NCBI GenBank assembly: GCA_006218065.1
Contig: VBWE01000052.1
Span: 31,333 to 70,295, forward strand
Source of the DNA: Bacteroidota bacterium
GTDB taxonomy: Bacteria; Bacteroidota; Bacteroidia; Palsa-965
Direction: 5' to 3'
Length of the DNA stretch: 38,963 bases
The notes under the pieces were generated by a model. That model searched no databases. It was not told where the DNA came from and saw nothing but the letters and a program-made list of their open reading frames with translations. This document shows, one piece after another, positions 15,583-25,121 of the stretch (its first letter is position 1; every line of letters starts with the position of its first letter). The position numbers and the translations under genes were made by a program.

Positions 15583-15641
15583 GTTTTCATTTTTCAGATA
15601 ATACCCGCTGCAAAGCGGCATTACCATTTTAAACAATCAAT

Positions 15642-17179
<1,538 letters not shown>

Positions 17180-17203
17180 TTATTTGATACCTGAAATCCG
17201 GCG

Positions 17204-17211
17204 CAAAAGTA
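17204..17211 (-). promoter_or_regulatory. atpD: -7 promoter element of atpD
   Basis: On the minus strand TACTTTTG matches TAnnTTTG, 43 bases before the start codon. A TTTTAG at the expected -33 distance is only a weak partner. Confidence 0.5.
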
Positions 17212-17311
17212 GCAACTTTTATTCTAAAACGATTCCGCGATGTTGATAAATTAAGAACAAAATAAACGGCTTCGCCCAAAGCCATCTTTATTTCGACGAA
17301 AGCGGAAATGG

Positions 17312-17345
17312 TTGAATCGGGGATATTAAAAGCAAGCTATCTTTG
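17312..17345 (+). promoter_or_regulatory. Promoter of the first T9SS cargo gene
   Basis: TTG (17312-17314) and TATCTTTG (17338-17345) are 23 bases apart, a good Bacteroidota sigma-factor match, 44 bases before the ATG at 17389. Confidence 0.6.
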
Positions 17346-17388
17346 CCGCATCAAAAAGCACGAAACCAGACCAAACAGCTCTCAACCC

Positions 17389-19074
17389 ATGAAAAAATTA
17401 TTACCGCTTGCCTTGCTGCTTGGAGCCGCAGGGGCTCATGCACAAACGATTATCTACAGCGAAGATTTCCAGGGCAACAATGGAATGCCTGCGAACATGA
17501 CGCTGTTCAACGTGGATAATCTTACGCCGAACTCATCCGTAAGTTATGTGAACGACGCCTGGATTGCGCGTGAAGACTTCGTTACGCCGAATGCCCTGGA
17601 TACCATGGCCGTGAGCACCTCCTGGTACACCCCGGCAGCCGCTGCCGACGACTGGATGTGGACACCCGCAATCAACCTGACGACCAATAATATGCTGACC
17701 TGGGAAGGCATGGCGCCCGATCAGTCGTATCCCGACGGGTATGAAGTCCGTATCCTGACAGCCGCACCGGCAACCGGGAACCTGATGTCTTCCCCGGTTC
17801 TCCTGACCGTAGCGGCTGAACTCGGTACATGGACTCCGCACTCGGTCGACCTGCAGGCCGCCGGTTATTCAAATCAAACGGTGTATATCGGTTTCCGGAA
17901 TAATTCATTCGATAAATTCGTTCTTTTTATTGACGATATAACCGTCAACGCAGCCGTCGGTTTTGACGCAGCGGTTACCAGTGTAATCACGATGAACGAG
18001 TACACGCGTATCCCGCTTTCCCAGTCCCCCAGGATCGACCTGGGCGGAATTGTGCAGAACGCAGGATCATCGCCCATTACCAATGTGGTGCTTACTGCAA
18101 ACGTGTACAACAGCGCCAACGTAATCGTGCATACCGCCAACAGCACGCCCCTGGCGAACCTCGGAGCAGGAAACTCGAATGCCTTTACGCTTCCGCAGTA
18201 CACCGTGGGCGCAGTGGATAATTACCGCGTGGTGTATTCGGTTGGCATGACCGAAACGGATGGAGTTCCTGCTAACAATATCATGAACGGAGTGGATACG
18301 CTTTGGTCAACGGATACTGTCTACGGTCGCGACCGCGGGCCCTCGGCGGGCTTCCTCGGCATCGGCGCCGGTGTCGGCGGATATTTGGGCAACCTGTACG
18401 TATTAGGCCAGGGCGCAAACCTGACTTCGGTTTCGGCATTCCTTGACCGCCCGTATTCGAGCCATCAGACTGCATTTGCTGTTTTCAATTTCAATAACGG
18501 TGCACCGACATCGACTACGCCGGTAGCGACTACCGCTACAACCACACTTACTTCCGGCGCCGCACAATGGGTAACGCTGGCCTTCTCCTCACCGGTTACA
18601 TTAACTGCCGATAGTTTTGTTGTGACGGTTGTTGAAATAGATTCTACCGCCCGTGTGGGACAAACAGTGGATAATTTCTTCAACAATACGACCTGGGTGT
18701 ACTGGCCGACAATTCCCGGCGGAGTATGGGGAAATAATGAAGATTTCGGTTCCTCTTTCTCCAAACCGTACATGCTTCGCGCAAACTTCGGCCAGCTGGT
18801 CAGCGCACCTTCTGTTGACAGCGATGGACTGAGCATAGATGTGTTTCCCAACCCGAGTAAAGGACAGTTTACCGTTTCACTCGATCTTCAGCTCCAGTCC
18901 GATGTGGACATTACCATTTACAATGCGCTCGGAGAACTTGTAAAATCAGAGCATATTAAACAGGTAAGCAGCAAGTCGTTCGGTATGGACCTGGGGCAGT
19001 CGGCTCCCGGCTTGTATATTGTAAAAGTAGCAACGGCAACCGGCGTAAAAGTTGTTTCGCTGGTTATCCGGTAA
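17389..19074 (+). CDS. Secreted T9SS type-A cargo protein, choice-of-anchor J-like domain
   Basis: The 561-residue protein has a signal peptide (MKKLLPLALLLGAAGAHAQ). A choice-of-anchor-J/MAM-like jelly roll follows at about 20-190 (IIYSEDFQGNNGMPANMTLF, TSWYTPAAAADDWMWTP, YPDGYEVRI, VYIGFRNNS). A CARDB-like region covers about 200-310, then a domain with YWPTIPGGVWGNNEDFG at about 440-460. The last 75 residues are a T9SS type-A sorting domain: VFPNPSKGQFTVSL, GELVKSE, and PGLYIVKV, ending VVSLVIR. The protein should be exported across the outer membrane and attached to the surface or released. The next gene is a paralogue. Confidence 0.85.
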   Translation: MKKLLPLALLLGAAGAHAQTIIYSEDFQGNNGMPANMTLFNVDNLTPNSSVSYVNDAWIAREDFVTPNALDTMAVSTSWYTPAAAADDWMWTPAINLTTNNMLTWEGMAPDQSYPDGYEVRILTAAPATGNLMSSPVLLTVAAELGTWTPHSVDLQAAGYSNQTVYIGFRNNSFDKFVLFIDDITVNAAVGFDAAVTSVITMNEYTRIPLSQSPRIDLGGIVQNAGSSPITNVVLTANVYNSANVIVHTANSTPLANLGAGNSNAFTLPQYTVGAVDNYRVVYSVGMTETDGVPANNIMNGVDTLWSTDTVYGRDRGPSAGFLGIGAGVGGYLGNLYVLGQGANLTSVSAFLDRPYSSHQTAFAVFNFNNGAPTSTTPVATTATTTLTSGAAQWVTLAFSSPVTLTADSFVVTVVEIDSTARVGQTVDNFFNNTTWVYWPTIPGGVWGNNEDFGSSFSKPYMLRANFGQLVSAPSVDSDGLSIDVFPNPSKGQFTVSLDLQLQSDVDITIYNALGELVKSEHIKQVSSKSFGMDLGQSAPGLYIVKVATATGVKVVSLVIR

Positions 19075-19092
19075 CCGGTTTATCAAATCCGA

Positions 19093-19126
19093 AAACCCCG
19101 TCCCGGCAGCGATCAGGACGGGGTTT
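19093..19126 (+). terminator. Intrinsic terminator after the first T9SS cargo gene
   Basis: AAACCCCGTCC (19093-19103) and GGACGGGGTTT (19116-19126) form a perfect 11-bp stem with a 12-base loop, followed by CTTTTT. Confidence 0.85.
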
Positions 19127-19134
19127 CTTTTTGA

Positions 19135-19165
19135 TTTGCGGGTTTTTTCAAAAGAACTAACTTTG
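19135..19165 (+). promoter_or_regulatory. Promoter of the second T9SS cargo gene
   Basis: TTTG (19135-19138) and TAACTTTG (19158-19165) are separated by 19 bases. This is the best consensus match in the window, and it ends 22 bases before the ATG. Confidence 0.7.
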
Positions 19166-19187
19166 CGCTTCCTTAACCAAACTGCAC

Positions 19188-22070
19188 ATGAAAAAATTCT
19201 ACTCTCTCCTGCTTGCATTATTTGTATTAAGCAGTGTCAACGCACAGGTTATTTTCAGCGAAGATTTTGACGGAATCGGTGGTCCCACAAGCGGTGGCGC
19301 CGGTACATACACATTCCCGGCAGGCTGGTTTCTGCGCAACGTGGACAACAGTACTCCTGCGGGTTCTGTATCTTATGTGAACGAAGCCTGGGAACGCCGT
19401 GAAGATTTCGCGAATAACGTGGCCGACTCCTGCGCATTCTCCACTTCCTGGTACAGTCCGGCCGCCACGGCCAACGACTGGATGTGGACGCCGCTCATCG
19501 GACCGATTCCTGCCAACTGCGTATTGAAGTGGAATGCTATTACCTACGATCCTTCTTATCCTGACGGCTATGAAGTCCGGATCATGACTTCCTCCCAGGG
19601 ACCTCCTTCCGGCGGAACAGGTCTGATCGGAAACCAGATCACCAACTCGACAACACTCTTTTCCACTCCTGCTGAAAATACTACCTGGACAGCGCGCCAG
19701 GTGAGCCTGAATGCATATGCCGGGCAGTCGGTTTATATTGCTTTCCGCAACAATGCAACAGATGAATTCCTGCTCCTGATCGACGATGTCGTAGTGGAAA
19801 CGCAGTACACCATCGACGCCCAGATGCAGATTGCAGATACGGCAACTCCGTATACGCTTATTCCTGCTCCCCAGGGCGCGCCGCTCAATTTCAACGGAAC
19901 AATCCGCAACAACGGGGTCAATGCGCTGACCAACGTTTCGGCACAGGTGAACGTTTTCAACGGAGTTACCAATGTGTACTCTGCAAACTCGGCTACCACG
20001 GCTTCACTTGCTGCGGGAGCAACGACCAACTGGACAATTCCTTCGTTCACGGCTACCGCTATCGGTAACTACACGGTGCAGTTCATCGCGAACCAGGCTT
20101 CCGGTACCGACCAGCAAAACAACAACGATACGCTTTACCAGTATTTCTCGGTGATTGATTCTACATACGCCCGTGATAACGGAACAGTGGTGGGTTCACT
20201 CGGAATCGGGGCGGGCAACGGCGGATACCTGGGCCAGGGATATGATGTCTATAATACAGACTACCTTACTTCTATCGGTGTTTATTACACCCGCGGCTAT
20301 ACCGGCAGGCCTGCTGCGCTGGTCGTATGGAATACCGTGGGCGGTGTACCGAATACGATCATTGCCAGCACAGATACGATGATCTACCCGGATGACTCGG
20401 CGCGTTATTATACGCTCCCGATTTCCGGCGGTGCAATTTCACTTACTCCCGGTGAGTATGTGGTTACTGCGGTTGAATTCGACAGCACGCTTGCTGTTGG
20501 CCTGACTATGGATATTTTCACAGCCAACAAAACCTGGGTTTACTGGCCGACAATTCCCGGCGGAGTATGGGGAAATAACGAAGATTTCGGTTCCGCCTTC
20601 ATGCGTGCATATGTCATCCGCCCCAACTTCGGTGATCTTTGTCTCAACAATGCGATATCGACCACAACGACAACTGCAACCTGCCTGACCTGTGCCGACG
20701 GATCGGCTACGACAACGGCAACGGGAACCGATGGAACTGTAACGTATTCCTGGGCGCCGAGCGGCGGAAACGCAGCTACGGCAACGGGCCTGCTTAGCGG
20801 AAGCTACACGGTAACTGCTACCGACGGATTCGGTTGTGTGCTTATGGATACGGTAACCGTTGCTTTCGATACCTGCGGCGGATTTACATCGACCACAAGT
20901 TCTGTTGACGCTTCCTGCGCCACCTGCGCCGACGGTTCAGCAACCATCAGCGTAACCGGCGGATACGGTACACTCGCATACACCTGGGCGAGCAGCTCAA
21001 ACACGACACCCACGCTCAGCAGCCTGCTCCCGGGAAGCTACACGGTAACAGTAGTCGATTCTTTCGGCTGTACGATCGTGCAGACCATCATCGTAAACCA
21101 GAGCATCTGCGGAAACGTAGTCATTACTTCGGATTCTACGGAAGCCAGCTGCAGCAGCTGCGCTGACGGAACGGCCTGGGTAGTGGTAACAGGAAATAAC
21201 GGACCTGTAACATACCTCTGGAGCAACAGCTCGACCAACGATACCATCACAGGCGTATTGCCGGGAACGTACACGGTACTCGTTACAGACTCTGCCGGTT
21301 GTACGTTTAATATTACGGTAATCGTAACATCCGACATCTGCGGCGATATCGCTTCGGCAACATCCAATACGCAGGCCACCTGCGCTACCTGCACCGACGG
21401 TTCGGCAACAGTTACGGTAACAGGTTCCAACGGAACGCTCGCGTATCTCTGGAGCAACGGCGGAACAACGTCAACCATCAGCAACCTGCTGCCCGGTATC
21501 TACACCGTGGTAGTAACCGACTCTGCCGGCTGTTCGATTTCGGATACCGTTACTGTTCCTTACGATATCTGCAGCAACCTCGCAGTTTCTGTCAGCAGTA
21601 CAACCGCAACCTGCGGAACATGCCCCGACGGATCGGCTACTGCTACTGTAACAGGATCGAACGGAACAGTTACGTACCTGTGGAGCAACGGCGGAACGAC
21701 CGCTACGATCACCAACCTGCTCACCGGTTCGTACACAGTTACTGTTACAGATTCTGCCGGATGCACGTACACGGATACAGTTACCGTTGGTTTTGTTGAC
21801 GGTATCGCCGATGCGAACTTCCAGGGATCGGCTTACGTTTACCCGAATCCGAACAACGGGCAGTTTACGGTGAGCTTCAGCTTCGTGAATAAAACGGATG
21901 CTGTTGTCGACGTGTTCAATTCGCTCGGCCAGCTGATGGTATCAAAACAGTACGACTCAATGCTCAACGGCCGTTTCGATGTCAATCTCGAAAACGCTGC
22001 TGCCGGTATTTATTCCGTACGCATCCGCACCGCCGAAGGTGTGAAGGTGCTGCCGGTATCGGTACGCTGA
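19188..22070 (+). CDS. Secreted T9SS type-A cargo protein with five SprB-like repeats
   Basis: The 960-residue protein has a signal peptide (MKKFYSLLLALFVLSSVNAQ). Its N-terminal half is paralogous to the preceding protein (SEDFDG, SWYSPAATANDWMWTP, YPDGYEVRIM, and the shared YWPTIPGGVWGNNEDFG). Five tandem repeats of about 76 residues follow at about 488-870. Each has CxxC(A/T/P)DG, then YLWSN or similar, LLPGSYTVTVTDS.GC and a closing cysteine. These resemble SprB repeats. The last 75 residues form a T9SS type-A sorting domain (VYPNPNNGQFTVSF to KVLPVSVR). It is probably a cell-surface adhesin or fibre. Own promoter upstream and own terminator downstream. Confidence 0.88.
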   Translation: MKKFYSLLLALFVLSSVNAQVIFSEDFDGIGGPTSGGAGTYTFPAGWFLRNVDNSTPAGSVSYVNEAWERREDFANNVADSCAFSTSWYSPAATANDWMWTPLIGPIPANCVLKWNAITYDPSYPDGYEVRIMTSSQGPPSGGTGLIGNQITNSTTLFSTPAENTTWTARQVSLNAYAGQSVYIAFRNNATDEFLLLIDDVVVETQYTIDAQMQIADTATPYTLIPAPQGAPLNFNGTIRNNGVNALTNVSAQVNVFNGVTNVYSANSATTASLAAGATTNWTIPSFTATAIGNYTVQFIANQASGTDQQNNNDTLYQYFSVIDSTYARDNGTVVGSLGIGAGNGGYLGQGYDVYNTDYLTSIGVYYTRGYTGRPAALVVWNTVGGVPNTIIASTDTMIYPDDSARYYTLPISGGAISLTPGEYVVTAVEFDSTLAVGLTMDIFTANKTWVYWPTIPGGVWGNNEDFGSAFMRAYVIRPNFGDLCLNNAISTTTTTATCLTCADGSATTTATGTDGTVTYSWAPSGGNAATATGLLSGSYTVTATDGFGCVLMDTVTVAFDTCGGFTSTTSSVDASCATCADGSATISVTGGYGTLAYTWASSSNTTPTLSSLLPGSYTVTVVDSFGCTIVQTIIVNQSICGNVVITSDSTEASCSSCADGTAWVVVTGNNGPVTYLWSNSSTNDTITGVLPGTYTVLVTDSAGCTFNITVIVTSDICGDIASATSNTQATCATCTDGSATVTVTGSNGTLAYLWSNGGTTSTISNLLPGIYTVVVTDSAGCSISDTVTVPYDICSNLAVSVSSTTATCGTCPDGSATATVTGSNGTVTYLWSNGGTTATITNLLTGSYTVTVTDSAGCTYTDTVTVGFVDGIADANFQGSAYVYPNPNNGQFTVSFSFVNKTDAVVDVFNSLGQLMVSKQYDSMLNGRFDVNLENAAAGIYSVRIRTAEGVKVLPVSVR
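20649..21795 (+). repeat. Five in-frame tandem coding repeats (about 228 bp each)
   Basis: The repeats start near 20649, 20880, 21114, 21345 and 21576. Similarity is highest between repeats 4 and 5, which share TVTGSNGT and YLWSNGGTT. Graded similarity and identical codons in places suggest recent internal duplication at the 3' side. Confidence 0.75.
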
Positions 22071-22086
22071 TTTTAAAAAGTATTTT

Positions 22087-22123
22087 AAAAGAAACCGGGT
22101 CACTGCGACCCGGTTTCTTTTTT
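22087..22123 (+). terminator. Intrinsic terminator after the SprB-repeat gene
   Basis: AAAAGAAACCGGGTC (22087-22101) and its complement (22107-22121) form a perfect 15-bp stem with loop ACTGC and a T-tract, 17 bases after the stop. Confidence 0.88.
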
Positions 22124-22167
22124 GGCACTGCCGGAAAAGGGCGAACTTTGAAAAGAATTCCTGCCAG

Positions 22168-23115
22168 GTGAAAGTTTACAACAGTATAGACGAATTTGTG
22201 AAGACCGGGTGCCCGGTGGTTACTACCGGTACTTTCGACGGCGTGCATACCGGCCACCTGCAGATCATCCGGCGGCTGAAAGAAACGGCGCAGCGGTGCA
22301 ACGGCGAAACGGTTTTGCTGACCTTTTTTCCTCATCCCAGGATGGTTCTGTTCCCGGACCGGAAGCAACTGCTGCTCAGCTCACAGGACGAAAAAATCGA
22401 ATTGCTTCGCGCGGCGGGGATCGATCACCTGGTGATTCACCCGTTTACCCGTGAATTTTCGATGCTCACCTCGCAGGAATTCATCCGGAAAATCCTGGTT
22501 GAAAAACTCGGCACAAAAAAACTGGTCATCGGGCACGATCATCATTTCGGCAGGAACCGGGAAGGCAGTTTCGAACATCTCCGGGAATTTGGCCCGGTTT
22601 ATGGATTTGACGTAGAAGAAATACCGGCGCACGAAGTGGAACACGTGAATGTCAGTTCCACGCGTATCCGGAAGGCGCTCGAAACCTGCGATGTTTCCGA
22701 TGCAGCGCGCCTGCTCGGGTACTATTACCGGCTTTCGGGAACCGTAGTGAAAGGAAACCAGCTTGGCCGGACCATCGGCTATCCCACGGCGAATATCCGG
22801 GTGAATGATCCCGATAAACTTTCGCCCGCCAACGGTATTTACGCGGTAATCGTGAAATACCGGGACAAAAAATACGGCGGAATGCTCAGCATCGGCGTCC
22901 GCCCGACGATAGGCGAGGGGCTGGAACGTACGACCGAGGTAAATATCTTTAACTTTGATAAAGACATTTACGGCGAAAGCCTGACCGTTGAGTTTGTAAA
23001 ATACCTCCGGCCCGAGGAAAAATATCCCAGCCTGGAACTCCTGCAGAAACAACTGGCCGCCGATAAACTGGATTCGATAGAAGCGCTGAAAAATGAGAAC
23101 CTGGAAACTGTTTAG
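22168..23115 (+). CDS. ribF: Bifunctional riboflavin kinase / FAD synthetase
   Basis: The 315-residue protein has an N-terminal FMN adenylyltransferase domain: TGTFDGVHTGHLQII (nucleotide-binding HxGH-type), FFPHPRMV, and VIGHDHHFGRNREG. The C-terminal riboflavin kinase domain has GNQLGRTIGYPTANI and later LRPEEKYPSLELL. It converts riboflavin to FMN and FAD in the cytoplasm. Length is normal. The start is GTG at 22168; no in-frame ATG gives a full N-terminus. An imperfect -7 word (GAACTTTG) lies 18 bases upstream. The LRR gene overlaps its end by 23 bp. Confidence 0.95.
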   Translation: MKVYNSIDEFVKTGCPVVTTGTFDGVHTGHLQIIRRLKETAQRCNGETVLLTFFPHPRMVLFPDRKQLLLSSQDEKIELLRAAGIDHLVIHPFTREFSMLTSQEFIRKILVEKLGTKKLVIGHDHHFGRNREGSFEHLREFGPVYGFDVEEIPAHEVEHVNVSSTRIRKALETCDVSDAARLLGYYYRLSGTVVKGNQLGRTIGYPTANIRVNDPDKLSPANGIYAVIVKYRDKKYGGMLSIGVRPTIGEGLERTTEVNIFNFDKDIYGESLTVEFVKYLRPEEKYPSLELLQKQLAADKLDSIEALKNENLETV

Positions 23116-23701
23116 CCTGATTGTCATGCTGGCCGTCGCTGTTCCCGCAACCGCGCAGCAGAAGCTGCTCGATTCGCTGGCGCTCGATACGATGCCCGGT
23201 TACACCAGTCTGCAGGAAGCCCTGAAAGAACCGGATAAGGTGATCAAACTGGTGCTGCGCAAGCAAAAGCTCAAAATGTTTCCGAAGGAAATCCTGCAGT
23301 TCACCAACCTCCAGTACCTCGATCTCAGCAAAAATGACCTGAAAGAACTTCCCGATTCCATCGGCGTGCTCAAAAACCTGCAGGTACTTCACCTTTCCAA
23401 AAATGAAATCGAATACCTGCCGAAAGAGATCGGCGAACTGGTGAACCTGAAAATCCTGGACGTAAACCAGAACGAACTGGTGGAACTGCCTTCTTCCATC
23501 GGCCGCCTTTCCAAACTGGAATACCTCGACCTCTGGAGTAATAACCTGGAACGTTTCCCGGATACGATGAAAGAACTGAAAAACCTGAAGCTGATGGATC
23601 TCCGCGTCATCCTCATGAGCGATGAACTTCAGCTTCGCCTGCAGCAATGGCTGCCGCACACCAAAATTTATTTCTCGCCGAATTGTAAGTGTAAATACTA
23701 G
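23093..23701 (+). CDS. Secreted leucine-rich-repeat protein
   Basis: The 202-residue protein has a signal peptide (MRTWKLFSLIVMLAVAVPATAQ) and about five LRRs of 23 residues from about residue 60 to 165. Their pattern is LxxLxLSxNxLxxLPxxIGxL (LQYLDLSKNDLKELP, LQVLHLSKNEIEYLP, LKILDVNQNELVELP, LEYLDLWSNNLERFP). It ends with an NCKCKY tail. LRR shells usually bind proteins; the partner is unknown. The start overlaps ribF by 23 bp, so translation may be coupled. The quasi-palindrome at 23704 begins two bases after the stop. Confidence 0.88.
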   Translation: MRTWKLFSLIVMLAVAVPATAQQKLLDSLALDTMPGYTSLQEALKEPDKVIKLVLRKQKLKMFPKEILQFTNLQYLDLSKNDLKELPDSIGVLKNLQVLHLSKNEIEYLPKEIGELVNLKILDVNQNELVELPSSIGRLSKLEYLDLWSNNLERFPDTMKELKNLKLMDLRVILMSDELQLRLQQWLPHTKIYFSPNCKCKY

Positions 23702-23703
23702 GC

Positions 23704-23946
23704 GTATGTTTAAAATTATGTCTCCTGGAATGCGGGTAGCTCGTTTTTCAATATGCGCTTTGTCCAGTTTGCAGTTGGCAGTTTGCAGTTGGCAGTTGTT
23801 TAAACGGGAGCAGGCAGATTTTGACGACATCCCTGTAATACCAAAACTGCAAACTGTAAACTGCAAACTGCAAACTGAAGCCAAACTGATTCCGACGATA
23901 ACCGGTCTCCCTGGTAATAATCTCTCCGGAGGAATTTTAAACATAC
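23704..23946 (+). repeat. Quasi-palindromic heptamer-repeat element, copy 1
   Basis: The outer arms are GTATGTTTAAAATT (23704-23717) and AATTTTAAACATAC (23933-23946). The inner left arm is five tandem heptamers of the form CAGTTKG (23765-23799). The inner right arm is five complementary heptamers of the form YAAACTG (23843-23877). The element runs from two bases after the LRR stop to eight bases before the glycosyltransferase ATG and its right end contains GGAGG. Both ends match those of the element at 33839-34058 when each is read in the direction of transcription. Confidence 0.75.
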
Positions 23947-23954
23947 TATAACGT

Positions 23955-25121
23955 ATGTCCGCATTACGCATTTTTCTCATCGGTCCCGCTTTCCCGCTTC
24001 GCGGAGGGCTTGCCGTTTTTGACGAATCGCTTTGCCGCGAATTCAACAAGGCCGGGCATCACTGCGAAATAATTTCCTACTCCCTGCAGTATCCCGGTTT
24101 TCTTTTTCCCGGGTCAACGCAATACGATACTACGGGAAACGCGCCGGAAGGTATTACCATCCACACGAAGATCAATTCGGTAAATCCCTTCAGTTGGCGC
24201 AGCGTCGGCCGTTTCATCAAAGAGCAGGAGCCGGATTTCGTAGTCATCCGTTTCTGGCTGCCTTTCATGGGACCTGCGCTCGGAACCATCTCGCGCATCG
24301 CGAAAAAGAACGGCAAAACGAAAATCATCGCCATTACCGATAACGTAATTCCACACGAAAAACGTCCCGGCGATTCCGCGTTCACGAAATATTTCCTGAA
24401 AGCCTGCGACGGTTTCATTACCATGAGCAAAAAAGTAATGCTCGACCTGGAACAGTTCACGAAAACGGAACACAAAGTATTTACCGTGCATCCCTTTTAC
24501 GATGCGTTCGGCGAAAAAGTGGACAAGCAAATCGCCCGCGAAAAACTCGGGATCCCGGCAGATGAAAAAACGATTCTCTTTTTCGGCTTCATCCGCCGGT
24601 ACAAAGGTTTGGATCTCCTGCTCGAAGCCCTGGCCGATCCGCGGCTCAAAGAACGGCAGGTGAAACTGCTGGTCGCCGGCGAATTTTACGAGAAGCGCGA
24701 ATATTACGACGAGATCGTGCAGCGGCTCGGGCTGGCCGACCGTGTGCGCATGACCGGTGATTATATCGAAAATGCGGATGTGAAATATTATTTCAGCGCG
24801 GCGGATTTACTTACGCTGACGTATCATTCGGCCACGCAGAGCGGCGTAACACAAACCGCTTTCCAGTTCGATAAACCCGTATTGGTTACCGATGTCGGCG
24901 GCCTGGCCGAAATTATTCCGCATGGCAAAGCGGGCTACGTGGTCCCGATCGATGCCAAAGCGGTAGCCGATTCTGTCGTCGATTTTTACGACAATAACCG
25001 CGAAGCGGCATTCACGCAGGGCATGATTGCCGAAAAACCCCGCTTCGCCTGGAATATCTTCGTGGATAAAATCGTAAACTTGCACGACAGAATTTCAGCA
25101 GCAGATGATCGTTCGAAGTAA
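23955..25121 (+). CDS. Glycosyltransferase, GT4 family
   Basis: The 388-residue protein has a GT-B layout. The N-terminal acceptor domain includes the glycine-rich GPAFPLRGGLAVFDESL. The C-terminal donor domain has GFIRRYKGLDLLLEAL, then LVAGEFYEKREYY, and the SGVTQTAFQFDKPVLVTD segment followed by GGLAE, which holds the nucleotide-sugar-contacting acidic region. It is cytoplasmic or membrane-peripheral. Its place at the head of a GDP-heptose operon suggests transfer of heptose, or of another sugar, to a surface glycan; this is inference. The end overlaps hddA by 17 bp. Confidence 0.85.
   Translation: MSALRIFLIGPAFPLRGGLAVFDESLCREFNKAGHHCEIISYSLQYPGFLFPGSTQYDTTGNAPEGITIHTKINSVNPFSWRSVGRFIKEQEPDFVVIRFWLPFMGPALGTISRIAKKNGKTKIIAITDNVIPHEKRPGDSAFTKYFLKACDGFITMSKKVMLDLEQFTKTEHKVFTVHPFYDAFGEKVDKQIAREKLGIPADEKTILFFGFIRRYKGLDLLLEALADPRLKERQVKLLVAGEFYEKREYYDEIVQRLGLADRVRMTGDYIENADVKYYFSAADLLTLTYHSATQSGVTQTAFQFDKPVLVTDVGGLAEIIPHGKAGYVVPIDAKAVADSVVDFYDNNREAAFTQGMIAEKPRFAWNIFVDKIVNLHDRISAADDRSK

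Noticed and set aside
15600-15640. Third copy of the conserved-end element between atpD and atpC
   Set aside because: GTTTAAAAT occurs on the minus strand, but there is no partner end, no heptamer arms, and the following bases match the other ends poorly. It is more simply a local hairpin between the two genes.
20649-21795. Possible CRISPR or non-coding tandem array
   Set aside because: The repeats are about 228 bp, in frame and protein-coding (SprB-like). There are no short spacers and no cas genes.
23622-23951. Open frame through the quasi-palindrome (109 codons)
   Set aside because: The translation is only the heptamer repeat read as protein (LQLAVCSWQL and KLQTVNCKLQ). It overlaps the end of the LRR gene and has no start context.
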